Assembly (NCBI GenBank): GCA_963710665.1
Contig: CAVQBC010000007.1
Location: 124,001 to 188,000, forward strand
Source of the DNA: CAVQBC01 sp963710665
GTDB lineage: Bacteria > Actinomycetota > Thermoleophilia > Solirubrobacterales > Solirubrobacteraceae
Direction of reading: 5' to 3'
DNA length: 64,000 nucleotides
A program made the translations under genes and the position numbers. This document shows, in pieces, positions 41,400-50,082 of this stretch. Numbering within the stretch: position 1 is the stretch's first letter; each line of letters opens with the position of its first letter. The notes below the pieces were generated by a model. It worked only from the letters and a program-made list of their open reading frames with translations. It was not told the DNA's origin and searched no databases.

Positions 41400-41423
41400 T
41401 GCGCTCGGACGCCCGATATGGTC

Positions 41424-41438
41424 GTCAGGTCACCTTAC
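41424..41438. promoter_or_regulatory. Candidate operator upstream of the cupin gene
   Basis: GTCAGGTCACCTTAC is a near-perfect odd palindrome with core AGGT-C-ACCT and outer GT/AC. It lies just after a TATGGT -10-like box (41417-41422) and before the AAGGAG ribosome-binding site. A repressor bound here would block transcription. Confidence 0.4.
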
Positions 41439-41462
41439 TGACCCCTCGGGAAGGAGAGCCCG

Positions 41463-41927
41463 ATGGACTCGTCAGACACCGCAACCATCCGCGTCGGGGC
41501 GATCTCGATCGAGTTCCTGGTCGACGCCGGCGACTCCGGCGGCAGCCTCACGATGTTCGAGTGCGCGGTCCCCGCTCATGCGAAGGTGCCGACCCCTCAC
41601 AGCCACGACGCGTTCGAGGAGACGATCTACGGCCTCGAGGGCGTCTGCACCTGGACGATCGGCGGGCAGCCCCGCGAGCTCGGCCCCGGCGACGCGGTCT
41701 GCATCCCGCGCGGTCTGGTTCACGGGTTCGAGAACCGCGGCGGCGTCGACGCGAAGTTCCTGGCGGTCGCGACCCCCGGCGTGTTCGGACCCGCGTACTT
41801 CCGTGACGTCGCGGAGGTCCTCGCCGCCTCCGCGGGCGGCCCGCCGGATCTCGCCGCGGTCGGCGACGTGATGAGCCGCCACGGGCTGACCCCCGCTACG
41901 CCGGCACCAGCCCCCCGTCCAGCGTGA
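41463..41927 (+). CDS. Cupin-2 domain protein
   Basis: A 154-residue cupin. Motif 1 is PTPHSHDAFEETIYGLEG and motif 2 CIPRGLVHGFEN, with the metal-ligand histidines and glutamate present. A Pro/Ala-rich tail follows the barrel. ATG 41463 has a GGAAGGAG ribosome-binding site. Its 3' end overlaps the convergent SDR gene by 32 bp. Reaction unknown. Confidence 0.88.
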   Translation: MDSSDTATIRVGAISIEFLVDAGDSGGSLTMFECAVPAHAKVPTPHSHDAFEETIYGLEGVCTWTIGGQPRELGPGDAVCIPRGLVHGFENRGGVDAKFLAVATPGVFGPAYFRDVAEVLAASAGGPPDLAAVGDVMSRHGLTPATPAPAPRPA

Positions 41928-42654
41928 GGACCTTGTCGGTCAGGTAGCCGTTGCGCAGCACCGCCAGCGCGAGGTCGGCCACCTCCCCGGTCGTGCCGAG
42001 CCGGCCGACCGGGATCGGCATCGGCAGCGCGTCGGGGTCGTCGGGGTCGGCGGGCAGGATCCGCGTCCCGCCGATCAGCGCGGGGGCGATCGTGTTGACG
42101 GTCACCCCGCGGCCGGCGACGCGCGGGGCGACGTGGTGCATGAGCCCGTGGAGGCCCGCCTTGCTGGACGCGTAGTGCGGGCCGATCACGCCGCCGTTGA
42201 GCGCCGCGACCGAGGACACGTAGAGGATCCGCCCGAACCCGCGCTCGAGCATCCCGGGCAGCGCGGCGCGCGTGAGCAGCCACGGGGCGCGCAGGTTCAC
42301 GGCGACGGTCCGGTCCCACGTCTCGAGGTCGACCTCGTCCCACGGGAGCCGCTCGCCGGTCCCCGCGTTGGCGAACAGCACGTCGCAGGCGCCGAGCCGC
42401 GCGACCGTCTCGTCCACCAGGCGGGCGGGCACGTCCGGGTCGCCCAGGTCGCCCGCGAGGAGGACCGCGCGGCGCCCGAGCTCGCGGGCGCGCGACGCGA
42501 CGGCCTCCGCGTCCTCGACGTGGGTGCCGTGGGCGAGCGCCAGGTCGGCGCCCTCGGCGGCCAGCGCGAGCGCGGTGGCGCCGCCGATCCCGCCGGACGC
42601 GCCGGTGATCAGGGCGACGCGCCCGGCGAAGGCGGTCGTACGGTTCAGCGCCAT
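41896..42654 (-). CDS. SDR-family oxidoreductase
   Basis: A 252-residue short-chain dehydrogenase with TGASGGIGGATALAL, NAGTGERLPWDE, VSSVAALNG and the YASSK active site. ATG 42654 is set by GGAG 5-6 bases upstream; a longer frame to 42696 crosses the ribosome-binding site. It is divergent from the monooxygenase-type gene. Substrate unknown. Confidence 0.92.
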   Translation of the reverse strand: MALNRTTAFAGRVALITGASGGIGGATALALAAEGADLALAHGTHVEDAEAVASRARELGRRAVLLAGDLGDPDVPARLVDETVARLGACDVLFANAGTGERLPWDEVDLETWDRTVAVNLRAPWLLTRAALPGMLERGFGRILYVSSVAALNGGVIGPHYASSKAGLHGLMHHVAPRVAGRGVTVNTIAPALIGGTRILPADPDDPDALPMPIPVGRLGTTGEVADLALAVLRNGYLTDKVLTLDGGLVPA

Positions 42655-42719
42655 GGCGTCTCCGTCCGGCAGATTACGGGGTCCTGCCCGAAGCACATCC
42701 GACGGAAGGGAGCATGACC

Positions 42720-43032
42720 ATGGCCTACGTCGTGTCGGCCACCTGGCGCGCCAAGGACGGCAAGGAGGACCGGGTGCTCGAGGTCATCCGCGAGCTGACC
42801 CCGCCGTCCCGCGCGGAGCCCGGCAACCTGTTCTTCCAGGCGCAGCGGGCGCTCGACGACGCGCGCGTCTTCTACCTCTACGAGCAGTACGTCGACGAGG
42901 CGGGGTACCAGACCCATCAGGACACCGAGCACTTCACCCGTCTCGTGAAGCAGGAGGCGATCCCGGACCTGCTCGAGGACCGCGAGCGCGCAGTTCTACG
43001 AGACGATCGACGACCACGCCGGCGGCATGTGA
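42720..43032 (+). pseudogene. Antibiotic-biosynthesis-monooxygenase-like (YgiN/quinol monooxygenase) protein, one frameshift
   Basis: ABM-domain protein of about 103 residues. AYVVSATWRAKDGKEDRVLE and LFFQAQRALDDARVFYLYEQ are typical, as is YQTHQDTEHFTRLV. Near 42990-42994 one extra base shifts the frame. After correction the tail reads RAFYETIDDHAGGM and stops at 43032, the expected family ending. Uncorrected, the frame runs to 43097 with an Arg-rich tail. ATG 42720 sits 7 bases from AAGGGAG, better placed than ATG 42714. Confidence 0.8.
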
Positions 43033-43062
43033 GCGCGAGGCAGGCCGGTGCGCCGCGCGCCC

Positions 43063-43068
43063 TATCGT
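43063..43068 (+). promoter_or_regulatory. -10 box of a leaderless promoter for the HD/LuxR gene
   Basis: TATCGT, 6 bases before ATG 43075. Confidence 0.5.
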
Positions 43069-43074
43069 TCGCTC

Positions 43075-44673
43075 ATGGGACCGGAAGGGCCCGGTGAGAC
43101 CGACCGCGCGAGCGTCCGGCTGGCGGAGTTGGTGGCCGCCCTCTCCCTCGGCATCGACCTCGGGTTCGGCCAGCCGATGGAGCACGTCCTGCGGCAGTGC
43201 CTGATCGCGATGCGGCTGGCGGAGGCGCTCGGGCTGGACGAGCAGCAGCGCGCCGCCGTCTACTACACCGCGCTGCTCATCAACGTCGGCTGCCACTCCG
43301 ACGCCCACGAGCAGGCGAAGTGGTTCGGCGACGACATCGCGCTGAAGTCGATCAAGTACGACCACGAGCCCCGGAGCCCGCGGATGGCCGCGGAGAGCCT
43401 GCGCCTGCTCGGCTCCGGACATGCGCCGCTGCATCGCTTCCGGCTGGGGCTCGAGTTCGCGCTGTCCGGCCACCGCGAGGTCGACGGCATGATCGCCCAC
43501 CACGCGGCCATCGCGCGGGCGCTCGGCGAGCGGCTCGCGCTGCCGGACGAGGTCCTCGAGGCGCTGGGCGCCGCCTACGAGCGCTGGGACGGACGCGGGT
43601 GGCCGGGCGCGCTCAAGGGCGAGGAGGTGCCGGTCGCCGCGCGGATCGCGCAGGTGGCCGAGTACGTGGAGGTCGCCGGGCGCCTGGGCGGCGTCGCGGC
43701 GGTGAAGGACCTCGCGCGGGAATGGCGCGGCGGGCAGTTCGATCCCGCGACGGCCGACCTCCTCGACGCCGAGGGCGACGTGCTGCTCTCGGGCCTCGAC
43801 AGCGTCGCCGCGTGGGATGCCGTGATCGACGCCGAGCCGGCGCTCGCCGTGGTGCTGACGGGCGAGCGCTTCGACGCCGCGCTCACGGCGGTCGCGGACT
43901 TCGTCGACCTCAAGTCGCCGTACCTCCTCGGGCACGCGCAGGCGGTCGCCGCCCTGGCCGGCGCGGCCGGGGCGGCGTCGGGGATGGGCGGCGGCGACCT
44001 GCGCACGCTGCGCCGGGCGGGCCTCGTCCACGGGTTCGGCCGGCTCGGGATCTCCAACGCGATCTGGGACAAGCGCGGCCCGCTCGGCGCGGGGGAGTGG
44101 GAGCGCGTCCGGCTCCAGCCGTACCTGACGGAGCGCATGCTCTCCCAGTCCGCGGCGCTGTCACCCCTGGCGCGGATCGCCGTGCAGCTCCGCGAGCGCC
44201 TCGACGGCTCCGGGTACCCGCGCGGGCTCTCGGGTGCCGCGATCTCCCCGCCGGCGCGGATCCTGGCGGCGGCGGACGCCTACCAGGCGATGCGCGAGCC
44301 CCGTCCCCAGCGCCCGCCGTGGCCGCCCGAGGGGGCCGCGGCGGAGCTGCGGGCGGAGGTCCGGGCGGGCCGCCTCGACGCGCAGTCCGTCGAGGCGGTG
44401 CTCGGTGCGGCCGGCCATCGCGTCCCGCGGCGGCGCGAGGGCCCGGCGGGCCTGACGCTGCGCGAGGTCGAGGTCCTGACGCTGGTGGCGCGCGGGCTCA
44501 CCAACAAGGAGATCGCCGAGCGCCTGGTCATCTCGCCCAAGACGGTCGCCAACCACGTCGAGCACATCTACGCCAAGATCGGCGCGTCCACGCGGGCCGC
44601 CGCGAGCCTGTTCGCGATGCGGCACGGGCTGCTGCCCGAGGAGGAGCTCCCGGCCCGCGCGGTGACGGCCTGA
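43075..44673 (+). CDS. Tandem HD/HD-GYP-like regulator with a C-terminal LuxR helix-turn-helix
   Basis: A 532-residue cytosolic protein with an N-terminal HD-like helical domain (about 15-260), a second HD-GYP-like domain (about 285-410) and a LuxR/GerE helix-turn-helix (LTLREVEVLTLVARGLTNKE... ISPKTVANHVEHIYAKIG). The HD dyad expected in LLHDIGKLG reads LVHGFGRLG, and HHE before DGSGYP reads LRE, so the metal ligands are broken although GYP and ARILAAADAYQAM remain. It probably senses a ligand such as a nucleotide instead of hydrolysing it. Leaderless start. Confidence 0.88.
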   Translation: MGPEGPGETDRASVRLAELVAALSLGIDLGFGQPMEHVLRQCLIAMRLAEALGLDEQQRAAVYYTALLINVGCHSDAHEQAKWFGDDIALKSIKYDHEPRSPRMAAESLRLLGSGHAPLHRFRLGLEFALSGHREVDGMIAHHAAIARALGERLALPDEVLEALGAAYERWDGRGWPGALKGEEVPVAARIAQVAEYVEVAGRLGGVAAVKDLAREWRGGQFDPATADLLDAEGDVLLSGLDSVAAWDAVIDAEPALAVVLTGERFDAALTAVADFVDLKSPYLLGHAQAVAALAGAAGAASGMGGGDLRTLRRAGLVHGFGRLGISNAIWDKRGPLGAGEWERVRLQPYLTERMLSQSAALSPLARIAVQLRERLDGSGYPRGLSGAAISPPARILAAADAYQAMREPRPQRPPWPPEGAAAELRAEVRAGRLDAQSVEAVLGAAGHRVPRRREGPAGLTLREVEVLTLVARGLTNKEIAERLVISPKTVANHVEHIYAKIGASTRAAASLFAMRHGLLPEEELPARAVTA

Positions 44674-44678
44674 GTCGC

Positions 44679-45059
<381 letters not shown>

Positions 45060-45161
45060 GTCCGTCGCCCCCTTCGTGTGGTGGTCGCACCCACGCTAGG
45101 CCCGGAGCGGCGGCGGGTCATGAGGCGTGTGACCCATCTTTGCGCGGGAGCGCCCGCGGGC

Positions 45162-45524
45162 TCAGCCTCCCGCGAGCTTCCCGACGGACGCCATGAACCT
45201 CCCCATCTCCTCGTTGAGGGCCTCGCCCGTGACCCCCTGCACGACGCCGAGGTCGTCGACGATGAGCAGCGCGTCGCTCAGTGCCCGGCGGAACTGCTCG
45301 TCGTTGGGGAGGGCAGCGCACTGCTCGCCGCTGCCGCGGACGAGGAAGAAGCCGCCGAGGTCGCCGCCGTGCGGGTCGAGCAGAAACACCTCCATGCCCT
45401 CGATGCGCCCGTCGCCGGCCATGCCGGTGAACATCTCGACGAACTGGTTGAAGACCTCCACGGACTGCGACTCGCGACCGCGGACCGGCGTCCCGAACCC
45501 GATGAACACCACGTGATCGGCCAT
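45162..45524 (-). CDS. Unknown small protein
   Basis: Not recognised. 120 residues from ATG 45524 behind a GGGGGTGG ribosome-binding site. It begins ADHVVFIGFGTPVRGRESQS and contains FLLDPHGGDLGGFFLVRGSG, suggesting an alpha/beta (ferredoxin-like, DUF3303/YCII-type) fold. A CGCGGG-AGCG-CCCGCG stem at 45143-45158 follows the stop and may terminate it. Confidence 0.65.
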   Translation of the reverse strand: MADHVVFIGFGTPVRGRESQSVEVFNQFVEMFTGMAGDGRIEGMEVFLLDPHGGDLGGFFLVRGSGEQCAALPNDEQFRRALSDALLIVDDLGVVQGVTGEALNEEMGRFMASVGKLAGG

Positions 45525-45582
45525 CACGCCACCCCCTTGTCGATTGCGCCGAACCTCGCAGAACGGGCTCAGGGACGCAACG

Positions 45583-47232
45583 TCAGGGAGCGTCGGGCGG
45601 CCGGCGGGTGACGGCCGGGGTCGAGCCGGGATGGGCGAGGACCCAGCGCGAGCGCCGCGTGAAGATGGGTCCCTCGACCTCGCGGCCCTTCTGGCGCACG
45701 AGCGCGAAGCACGCGAGCGCGCCCGCCACGGCGATGCCCGCCGACACGATGAACGCGAGCCGGAAGCCGCTGATGTGCGCGGCGATGAGGTCCTGGAGGG
45801 CGAGCTGGATGACGGGGTTGTCCCTCGCCTCCTCGGCGGCGCGGTTCAGCCCGATCTGCTCCGCCTGCAGGATGAACTCCCGCCCCTGCTCGGTCTGCGC
45901 GGCGGTCGGCCGGATGCCCCGCACGGCGAGGCGGTCGTAGAGCTGGTCGAGGTAGTAGGAGAGCTCGATCGCGACGAGGACCGCGATCCCGATCGCGCCG
46001 CCGAGCTGCTCGCTCGTGTTGAGCATGCCCGCCGCCACCCCCTGGTCGCGCTCCGGCACCGCGGTGAGCCCCGTGGGGTCGTTGACGGTCAGCACGATCC
46101 CCAGCCCCAGGCCCTGGAGCACGAGCCCCGGGATCAGCGCCCACGCCGAGATCGCGCCGGCGGCCAGCGCGAGGGCGATCCCGGACGCCGCGAGGAGCAG
46201 GAAGCCCACGACGAGCGGCGCGCGGCCGCCGATGCGGTCGAACGCGCGGCCGGCGAGCGGCCCGGCGAGCACGATCGGCAGCGTCGACGGGATGAGCGCG
46301 ATGCCGGCCACGAGCGGATCGACCCCGATCACCAGCAGGAGCAGGTACGGCAGCAGGTAGCCGAGCCCCAGCTCGACCATGCCCGCGAGCAGCTGGCTGA
46401 TGTTGGCGGCGAGGAAGTTGAGGTGGCGCAGCAGGCGGAACTCGATGAGCGGCGAGCGGGAGCGCTGCTCGATGCCGACGAACGCGGCCAGGAGGACGAG
46501 CCCGCCGCCGACCGACCCGACGACGACCGTGGAGCCCCAGCCCGACGCCTGGCCCTGGGAGAGGCCGTAGACGAGGGCGCCGAGGGCGAGCGCGAGCGTG
46601 ACGGCGCCCGGCACGTCGATCGGCCCGCCCTTCGGCCGCGTCCCCCGCGGGTCGGGCCGGCGCAGCGTCAGCACCCCGGCGATCACGGCGAGCGGCACGT
46701 TGACGAGGAACACCAGCCGCCAGTCGATCGACGTCAGGATCCCGCCGAGCACGGGGCCGAGCGCGGCGAAGAACGCCGAGCCGCCCGCGAGGACGCCGAG
46801 CGCGAAGCCGCGGCGGGGCGACGGGAACGTCGCCGAGACGATCGCCATCGTGGTCGGCATCATCAGCGCCGCGCTGCAGCCCTGGACCAGCCGCGCGCCG
46901 ATCATCATCGGCATGTTCTGCGAGAGGCCCGCGACGGTGGTCGCGAGCGCGAACACGACCGCCCCCGTCAGGAACACGCGGCGCAGGCCGAGCAGGTCGC
47001 CCAGATGGCCGCCGAGGACCATGAACGCCGCGAGCGGCAGGATGTTCGCGGTCATGATCCACTGCGACTCGTCCAGCGAGCCGCCGAGGTCGTTCACCGC
47101 GCGCGGCACGGCCAGCGGCACCGCGGTCTGGTCGACCAGGATCATGCTGGCCGCGATCGTCATCGCGACGAGCGTCGTCCACATCCCGCCGGTGACCCGG
47201 TCGACGCCCGTGTCACCGGCTGCGCTCGTCAC
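45583..47232 (-). CDS. DHA2-type (14-helix) MFS drug:proton antiporter
   Basis: A 549-residue exporter of the EmrB/QacA group. Motif A is GGHLGDLLGLRRVFLTG, motif C-like GPVLGGILTSIDWRLVFLVN, and DQTAVPLAVPRAVNDLGG lies in helix 1. Such proteins expel hydrophobic toxic compounds using the proton gradient; the substrate is not predictable. It lies 34 bp after a second MFS gene on the same strand, the last gene of a probable HIT-hydrolase-MFS-MFS operon. Confidence 0.9.
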   Translation of the reverse strand: MTSAAGDTGVDRVTGGMWTTLVAMTIAASMILVDQTAVPLAVPRAVNDLGGSLDESQWIMTANILPLAAFMVLGGHLGDLLGLRRVFLTGAVVFALATTVAGLSQNMPMMIGARLVQGCSAALMMPTTMAIVSATFPSPRRGFALGVLAGGSAFFAALGPVLGGILTSIDWRLVFLVNVPLAVIAGVLTLRRPDPRGTRPKGGPIDVPGAVTLALALGALVYGLSQGQASGWGSTVVVGSVGGGLVLLAAFVGIEQRSRSPLIEFRLLRHLNFLAANISQLLAGMVELGLGYLLPYLLLLVIGVDPLVAGIALIPSTLPIVLAGPLAGRAFDRIGGRAPLVVGFLLLAASGIALALAAGAISAWALIPGLVLQGLGLGIVLTVNDPTGLTAVPERDQGVAAGMLNTSEQLGGAIGIAVLVAIELSYYLDQLYDRLAVRGIRPTAAQTEQGREFILQAEQIGLNRAAEEARDNPVIQLALQDLIAAHISGFRLAFIVSAGIAVAGALACFALVRQKGREVEGPIFTRRSRWVLAHPGSTPAVTRRPPDAP

Positions 47233-47266
47233 CGGCGCATCGTAATCGCGCCGCGCGGCCTGGTTC

Positions 47267-48697
47267 TCAGACCCGGCGCGGCCGCAGCAGCAGCGTCGGC
47301 ACGAGCGCCAGCACCGCGATACACGCGCTCATCGTGAACGCGATCGTGAAGCCCCGCTCGAGCGGAATCTCGGTCCCCGGCAGGGTGTGGGCGGAGATGA
47401 TCGCGGCGGCGACCTGCGAGCCGAGCGCCGCGCCGACCGTCCGCATGATCGTGTTCATCGCGCTCGCCACGCCCGTCTCGCCGGGGCCGGAGTGGTCGAT
47501 CACGAGCGTGCCGAGCGAGGCGAAGCAGAACGCCAGCCCGACGCCCATGAACGCCATCCAGACGTAGACCAGCCAGCGCGTGTCGTGGTTGATCGCGAGC
47601 ATCGCCAGCGCGAAGCTCGCGAGCACGATGCCGATGCGCAGCGGCAGGACGCGCCCGTACCGCGTCCCGATCAGCCCGCCGACCGGCCCCGCCACCATCA
47701 TCGCGATCGAGGAGGGCAGGAAGAACAGCCCGGCCTCGACCGGCGAGGCGCCGAACCCGAAGTCCAGCACCGACGCGACCTCCTCCGGCAGCTCGCGCGG
47801 GATCTGCACGAAGTTCGGCAGCAGGATGAACGACGAGAACATCGACATGCCGATCAAGACCGTGGTGATGTTCGTGCCGGCCATCTCGCGGCGCGTGAAC
47901 GTCGTCAGGTCCACCATCGGCTCGGGGACCCTGCGCTCGATCCGCACCCACAGCGTGAACAGCACGACCGAGGCGCCCACCAGCGCCAGCACGCCGCTGG
48001 AGGCCCAGCCCCAGTGCGGCCCCTCGCTGATCGCGAGCAACAGCGTGGCGAGGGCGAACGACAGCGCCGCAGCGCCCTGGTAGTCCGGCCTGGTGGGCGT
48101 CTTGACCGGCGACTCGGGGACGAAGCGCGCGATCAGCGCGGCCGACACCAGGACGGGCACCGCCCCGATGAGGAACAGCCAGTGCCAGGTGAGGTGCTCG
48201 ATGATCACGCCGCTCATCACGAGCCCGATGCCGCCGCCGACCCCGAACACCGAGCTCACCGTGCCGACGGCGACGCCGATCCGCTCGGGCGGGAACTCGT
48301 CGCGGATGATCCCGAAGGACAGCGGGAACACCGCCGCGCCCGCGCCCTGCAGCACGCGGAAGCAGACCAGCGAGGCGAGGTCCCAGGCCGCCGCGGCGGC
48401 CAGCGACGCGAGCCCGAAGATCGCGAGCGAGATCACCAGCAGGCGCGCCTTGCCGTAGGCGTCGCCGAGCTTGCCCAGGATGGGGGTGAGCACCGACGAG
48501 CTGAGCAGGAAGCCGGTGGCGATCCAGGTGACCCAGCTCGCCGAGGTCCCGAACTCGCGCTGGAAGAACGGCAGCGCCGGGATGACGAGCGTCTGCATCA
48601 GCGCGAAGGAGATGCCGGCGATCGTCAGCAGCCCGAGCGTGCCCCAGTAGTGCGGGCGGACCTGCTCCTCGACGGCGGTGAGGGGCGCGCGCGCCAC
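47267..48697 (-). CDS. MFS transporter (DHA2-like)
   Basis: A 476-residue MFS protein with about 14 hydrophobic segments. GKLGDAYGKARLLVIS is motif A and GGGIGLVMSGVIIEHLTWHWLF includes motif C. It is similar in type but not in detail to the neighbouring exporter, so they are not a recent tandem duplication. GTG 48697 is 3 bp after the nucleoside-hydrolase stop; coupling with that gene suggests transport of a nucleoside-like compound, or only shared regulation. Confidence 0.88.
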   Translation of the reverse strand: MARAPLTAVEEQVRPHYWGTLGLLTIAGISFALMQTLVIPALPFFQREFGTSASWVTWIATGFLLSSSVLTPILGKLGDAYGKARLLVISLAIFGLASLAAAAAWDLASLVCFRVLQGAGAAVFPLSFGIIRDEFPPERIGVAVGTVSSVFGVGGGIGLVMSGVIIEHLTWHWLFLIGAVPVLVSAALIARFVPESPVKTPTRPDYQGAAALSFALATLLLAISEGPHWGWASSGVLALVGASVVLFTLWVRIERRVPEPMVDLTTFTRREMAGTNITTVLIGMSMFSSFILLPNFVQIPRELPEEVASVLDFGFGASPVEAGLFFLPSSIAMMVAGPVGGLIGTRYGRVLPLRIGIVLASFALAMLAINHDTRWLVYVWMAFMGVGLAFCFASLGTLVIDHSGPGETGVASAMNTIMRTVGAALGSQVAAAIISAHTLPGTEIPLERGFTIAFTMSACIAVLALVPTLLLRPRRV

Positions 48698-48700
48698 GGG

Positions 48701-49636
48701 CTAGCCGAGGCCGCCCAGCCGGCCCACGAACAGCTCGAGGAACGCCTCGGCGTCGATGTCCGTGCCGACGTGGGCGTTCGGCGGCTCGCCCGTGCGCCGC
48801 CAGAGGTCGACCACGGTGCGTCCGCGGCACAGCTCCGAGCCGCACTCGATCGCGACATGGCGCTCGCGCGTCTCGAGCATCCCGGGCGCGACCACGTGCC
48901 CGACCGCGACCGCGTCGTGGATCGGGGCGCCCTCGAAGCCGTAGACCTCGCGGTGGAAGCGGGCGTAGAAGGCGTGCAGGTCGGCGACCAGCGCGCCGGT
49001 GCGTCCCGACGCGCGCAGCCGCGCCGCGTGCTCGTGCGTCAGCTGGGCCTTGTGGGTGACGTCGAGGCCGACCATGGTGAGGTCGACGCCGCTCGCGAAC
49101 ACGCGGGCGGCGGCCTCGGGATCCGCCCAGATGTTGAACTCGGCGGCGGGGGTGACGTTGCCCTCGGCGATCGCGCCGCCCATCAGCACGATGCGCTCGA
49201 TGTGCATCCCGATGCCGGGCTGGCGTGCGAGCAGGAGCGCGACGTTGGTGAGCGGGCCGACCGGCACGAGCGTGACCGGCCGCGTGGCGGCGCGCAGGCG
49301 CTCGGCGAGGAAGTCGACCGCGTGGGCGTCGATCGGCGTGCCGCGCGGCGGCGGCAGGTCGGGCCCGTCGAGCCCGGTGTCGCCGTGGACGTCCTGCGCG
49401 ACGGCCGGCACGCGCACCAGCGGTCGGTCCGCGCCCGCCGCCACGGGGATGTCGTCGCGCCCGGCGAACTCGAGCACGCGCAGGGCGTTGGCGGTCGTCT
49501 TCGGCAGCGTCTGGTTGCCCGCCACCGTCGTCACGCCGAGCAGCTCGACCTCCGGCGACGCGAGCGCCAGCAGCAGCGCCATCGCGTCGTCGTGGCCGGG
49601 ATCGCAGTCGAGCAGGATCGGGACGGGCTCGGGCAC
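48701..49636 (-). CDS. Inosine/uridine-preferring nucleoside hydrolase
   Basis: A 311-residue ribohydrolase that cleaves nucleosides to ribose and base. The calcium site is ILLDCDPGHDDAMALLLAL. GVTTVAGNQTLPKTTANAL, VPVGPLTNVALLL, MGGAIAEGNVTPAAEFNIWADPE (split across the pocket) and the catalytic-region histidine in GAPIHDAVAVGHV agree with the family. GTG 49636 is 16 bp after the HIT gene. With psuG and the PfkB kinase nearby it fits nucleoside salvage. Confidence 0.93.
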   Translation of the reverse strand: MPEPVPILLDCDPGHDDAMALLLALASPEVELLGVTTVAGNQTLPKTTANALRVLEFAGRDDIPVAAGADRPLVRVPAVAQDVHGDTGLDGPDLPPPRGTPIDAHAVDFLAERLRAATRPVTLVPVGPLTNVALLLARQPGIGMHIERIVLMGGAIAEGNVTPAAEFNIWADPEAAARVFASGVDLTMVGLDVTHKAQLTHEHAARLRASGRTGALVADLHAFYARFHREVYGFEGAPIHDAVAVGHVVAPGMLETRERHVAIECGSELCRGRTVVDLWRRTGEPPNAHVGTDIDAEAFLELFVGRLGGLG

Positions 49637-49652
49637 GGCGCTCGCCGCGCCC

Positions 49653-50048
49653 TCAGTCGCCGAGCGCGCCGCGCAGCTTGTCCGCCATCGCCTGCAGCTC
49701 GTCGCCCTCCGCCGGCGTCGCCCGGCGGAAGTCGATGTCGTTCGCGCCGTCGACCGGCACGAGGTGCAGGTGCGCGTGCGGCACCTCGATCCCGACCACC
49801 GCGCACCCCACCCGCGCCGCCCCGGTGACCTCCCGGATCGCGTTCGCCACGGGCTTCGCGAAGACCATCAGGTCCCCGAGCAGCTCGTCGGGCATCTCGA
49901 AGAAGTGGTCGATCTCCTCCTTGGGCACGACCAGCGTGTGGCCGGGCCGGATCGGCCGGACGTCGAGGAACGCCAGGAACCGGTCGTCCTCGCGGATGCG
50001 CTGCGCCGGGATGTCGCCGGCGATGATCTGGGTGAAGATGCTGGACAC
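49653..50048 (-). CDS. HIT-family protein
   Basis: A 131-residue histidine-triad hydrolase or nucleotidyl transferase. IFTQIIAGDIPAQRIREDD opens it and the triad VPHAHLHLVPVD contains HxHxH with the nucleophilic middle histidine. It acts on nucleoside phosphoramidates or dinucleotides. GTG 50048 has TACCCT 7 bases upstream, the leaderless promoter of the operon that runs to 45583. Confidence 0.94.
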   Translation of the reverse strand: MSSIFTQIIAGDIPAQRIREDDRFLAFLDVRPIRPGHTLVVPKEEIDHFFEMPDELLGDLMVFAKPVANAIREVTGAARVGCAVVGIEVPHAHLHLVPVDGANDIDFRRATPAEGDELQAMADKLRGALGD

Positions 50049-50055
50049 GCAGGGC

Positions 50056-50061
50056 AGGGTA
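50056..50061 (-). promoter_or_regulatory. -10 box of a leaderless promoter for the HIT operon
   Basis: TACCCT on the minus strand, 7 bases before GTG 50048, identical to the box of the response-regulator operon. Confidence 0.5.
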
Positions 50062-50082
50062 TCCGCGCCGCCCCGGCGCGAC

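Noticed and set aside
41324..41806. A 160-codon plus-strand frame overlapping the cupin gene.
   Set aside because: It is out of frame with a well-supported cupin and has no homology; its first part may only be the complement of a decayed minus-strand gene.
45583..48697. Recent duplication of the MFS exporter.
   Set aside because: The two proteins share only family motifs; loops and termini are unrelated.
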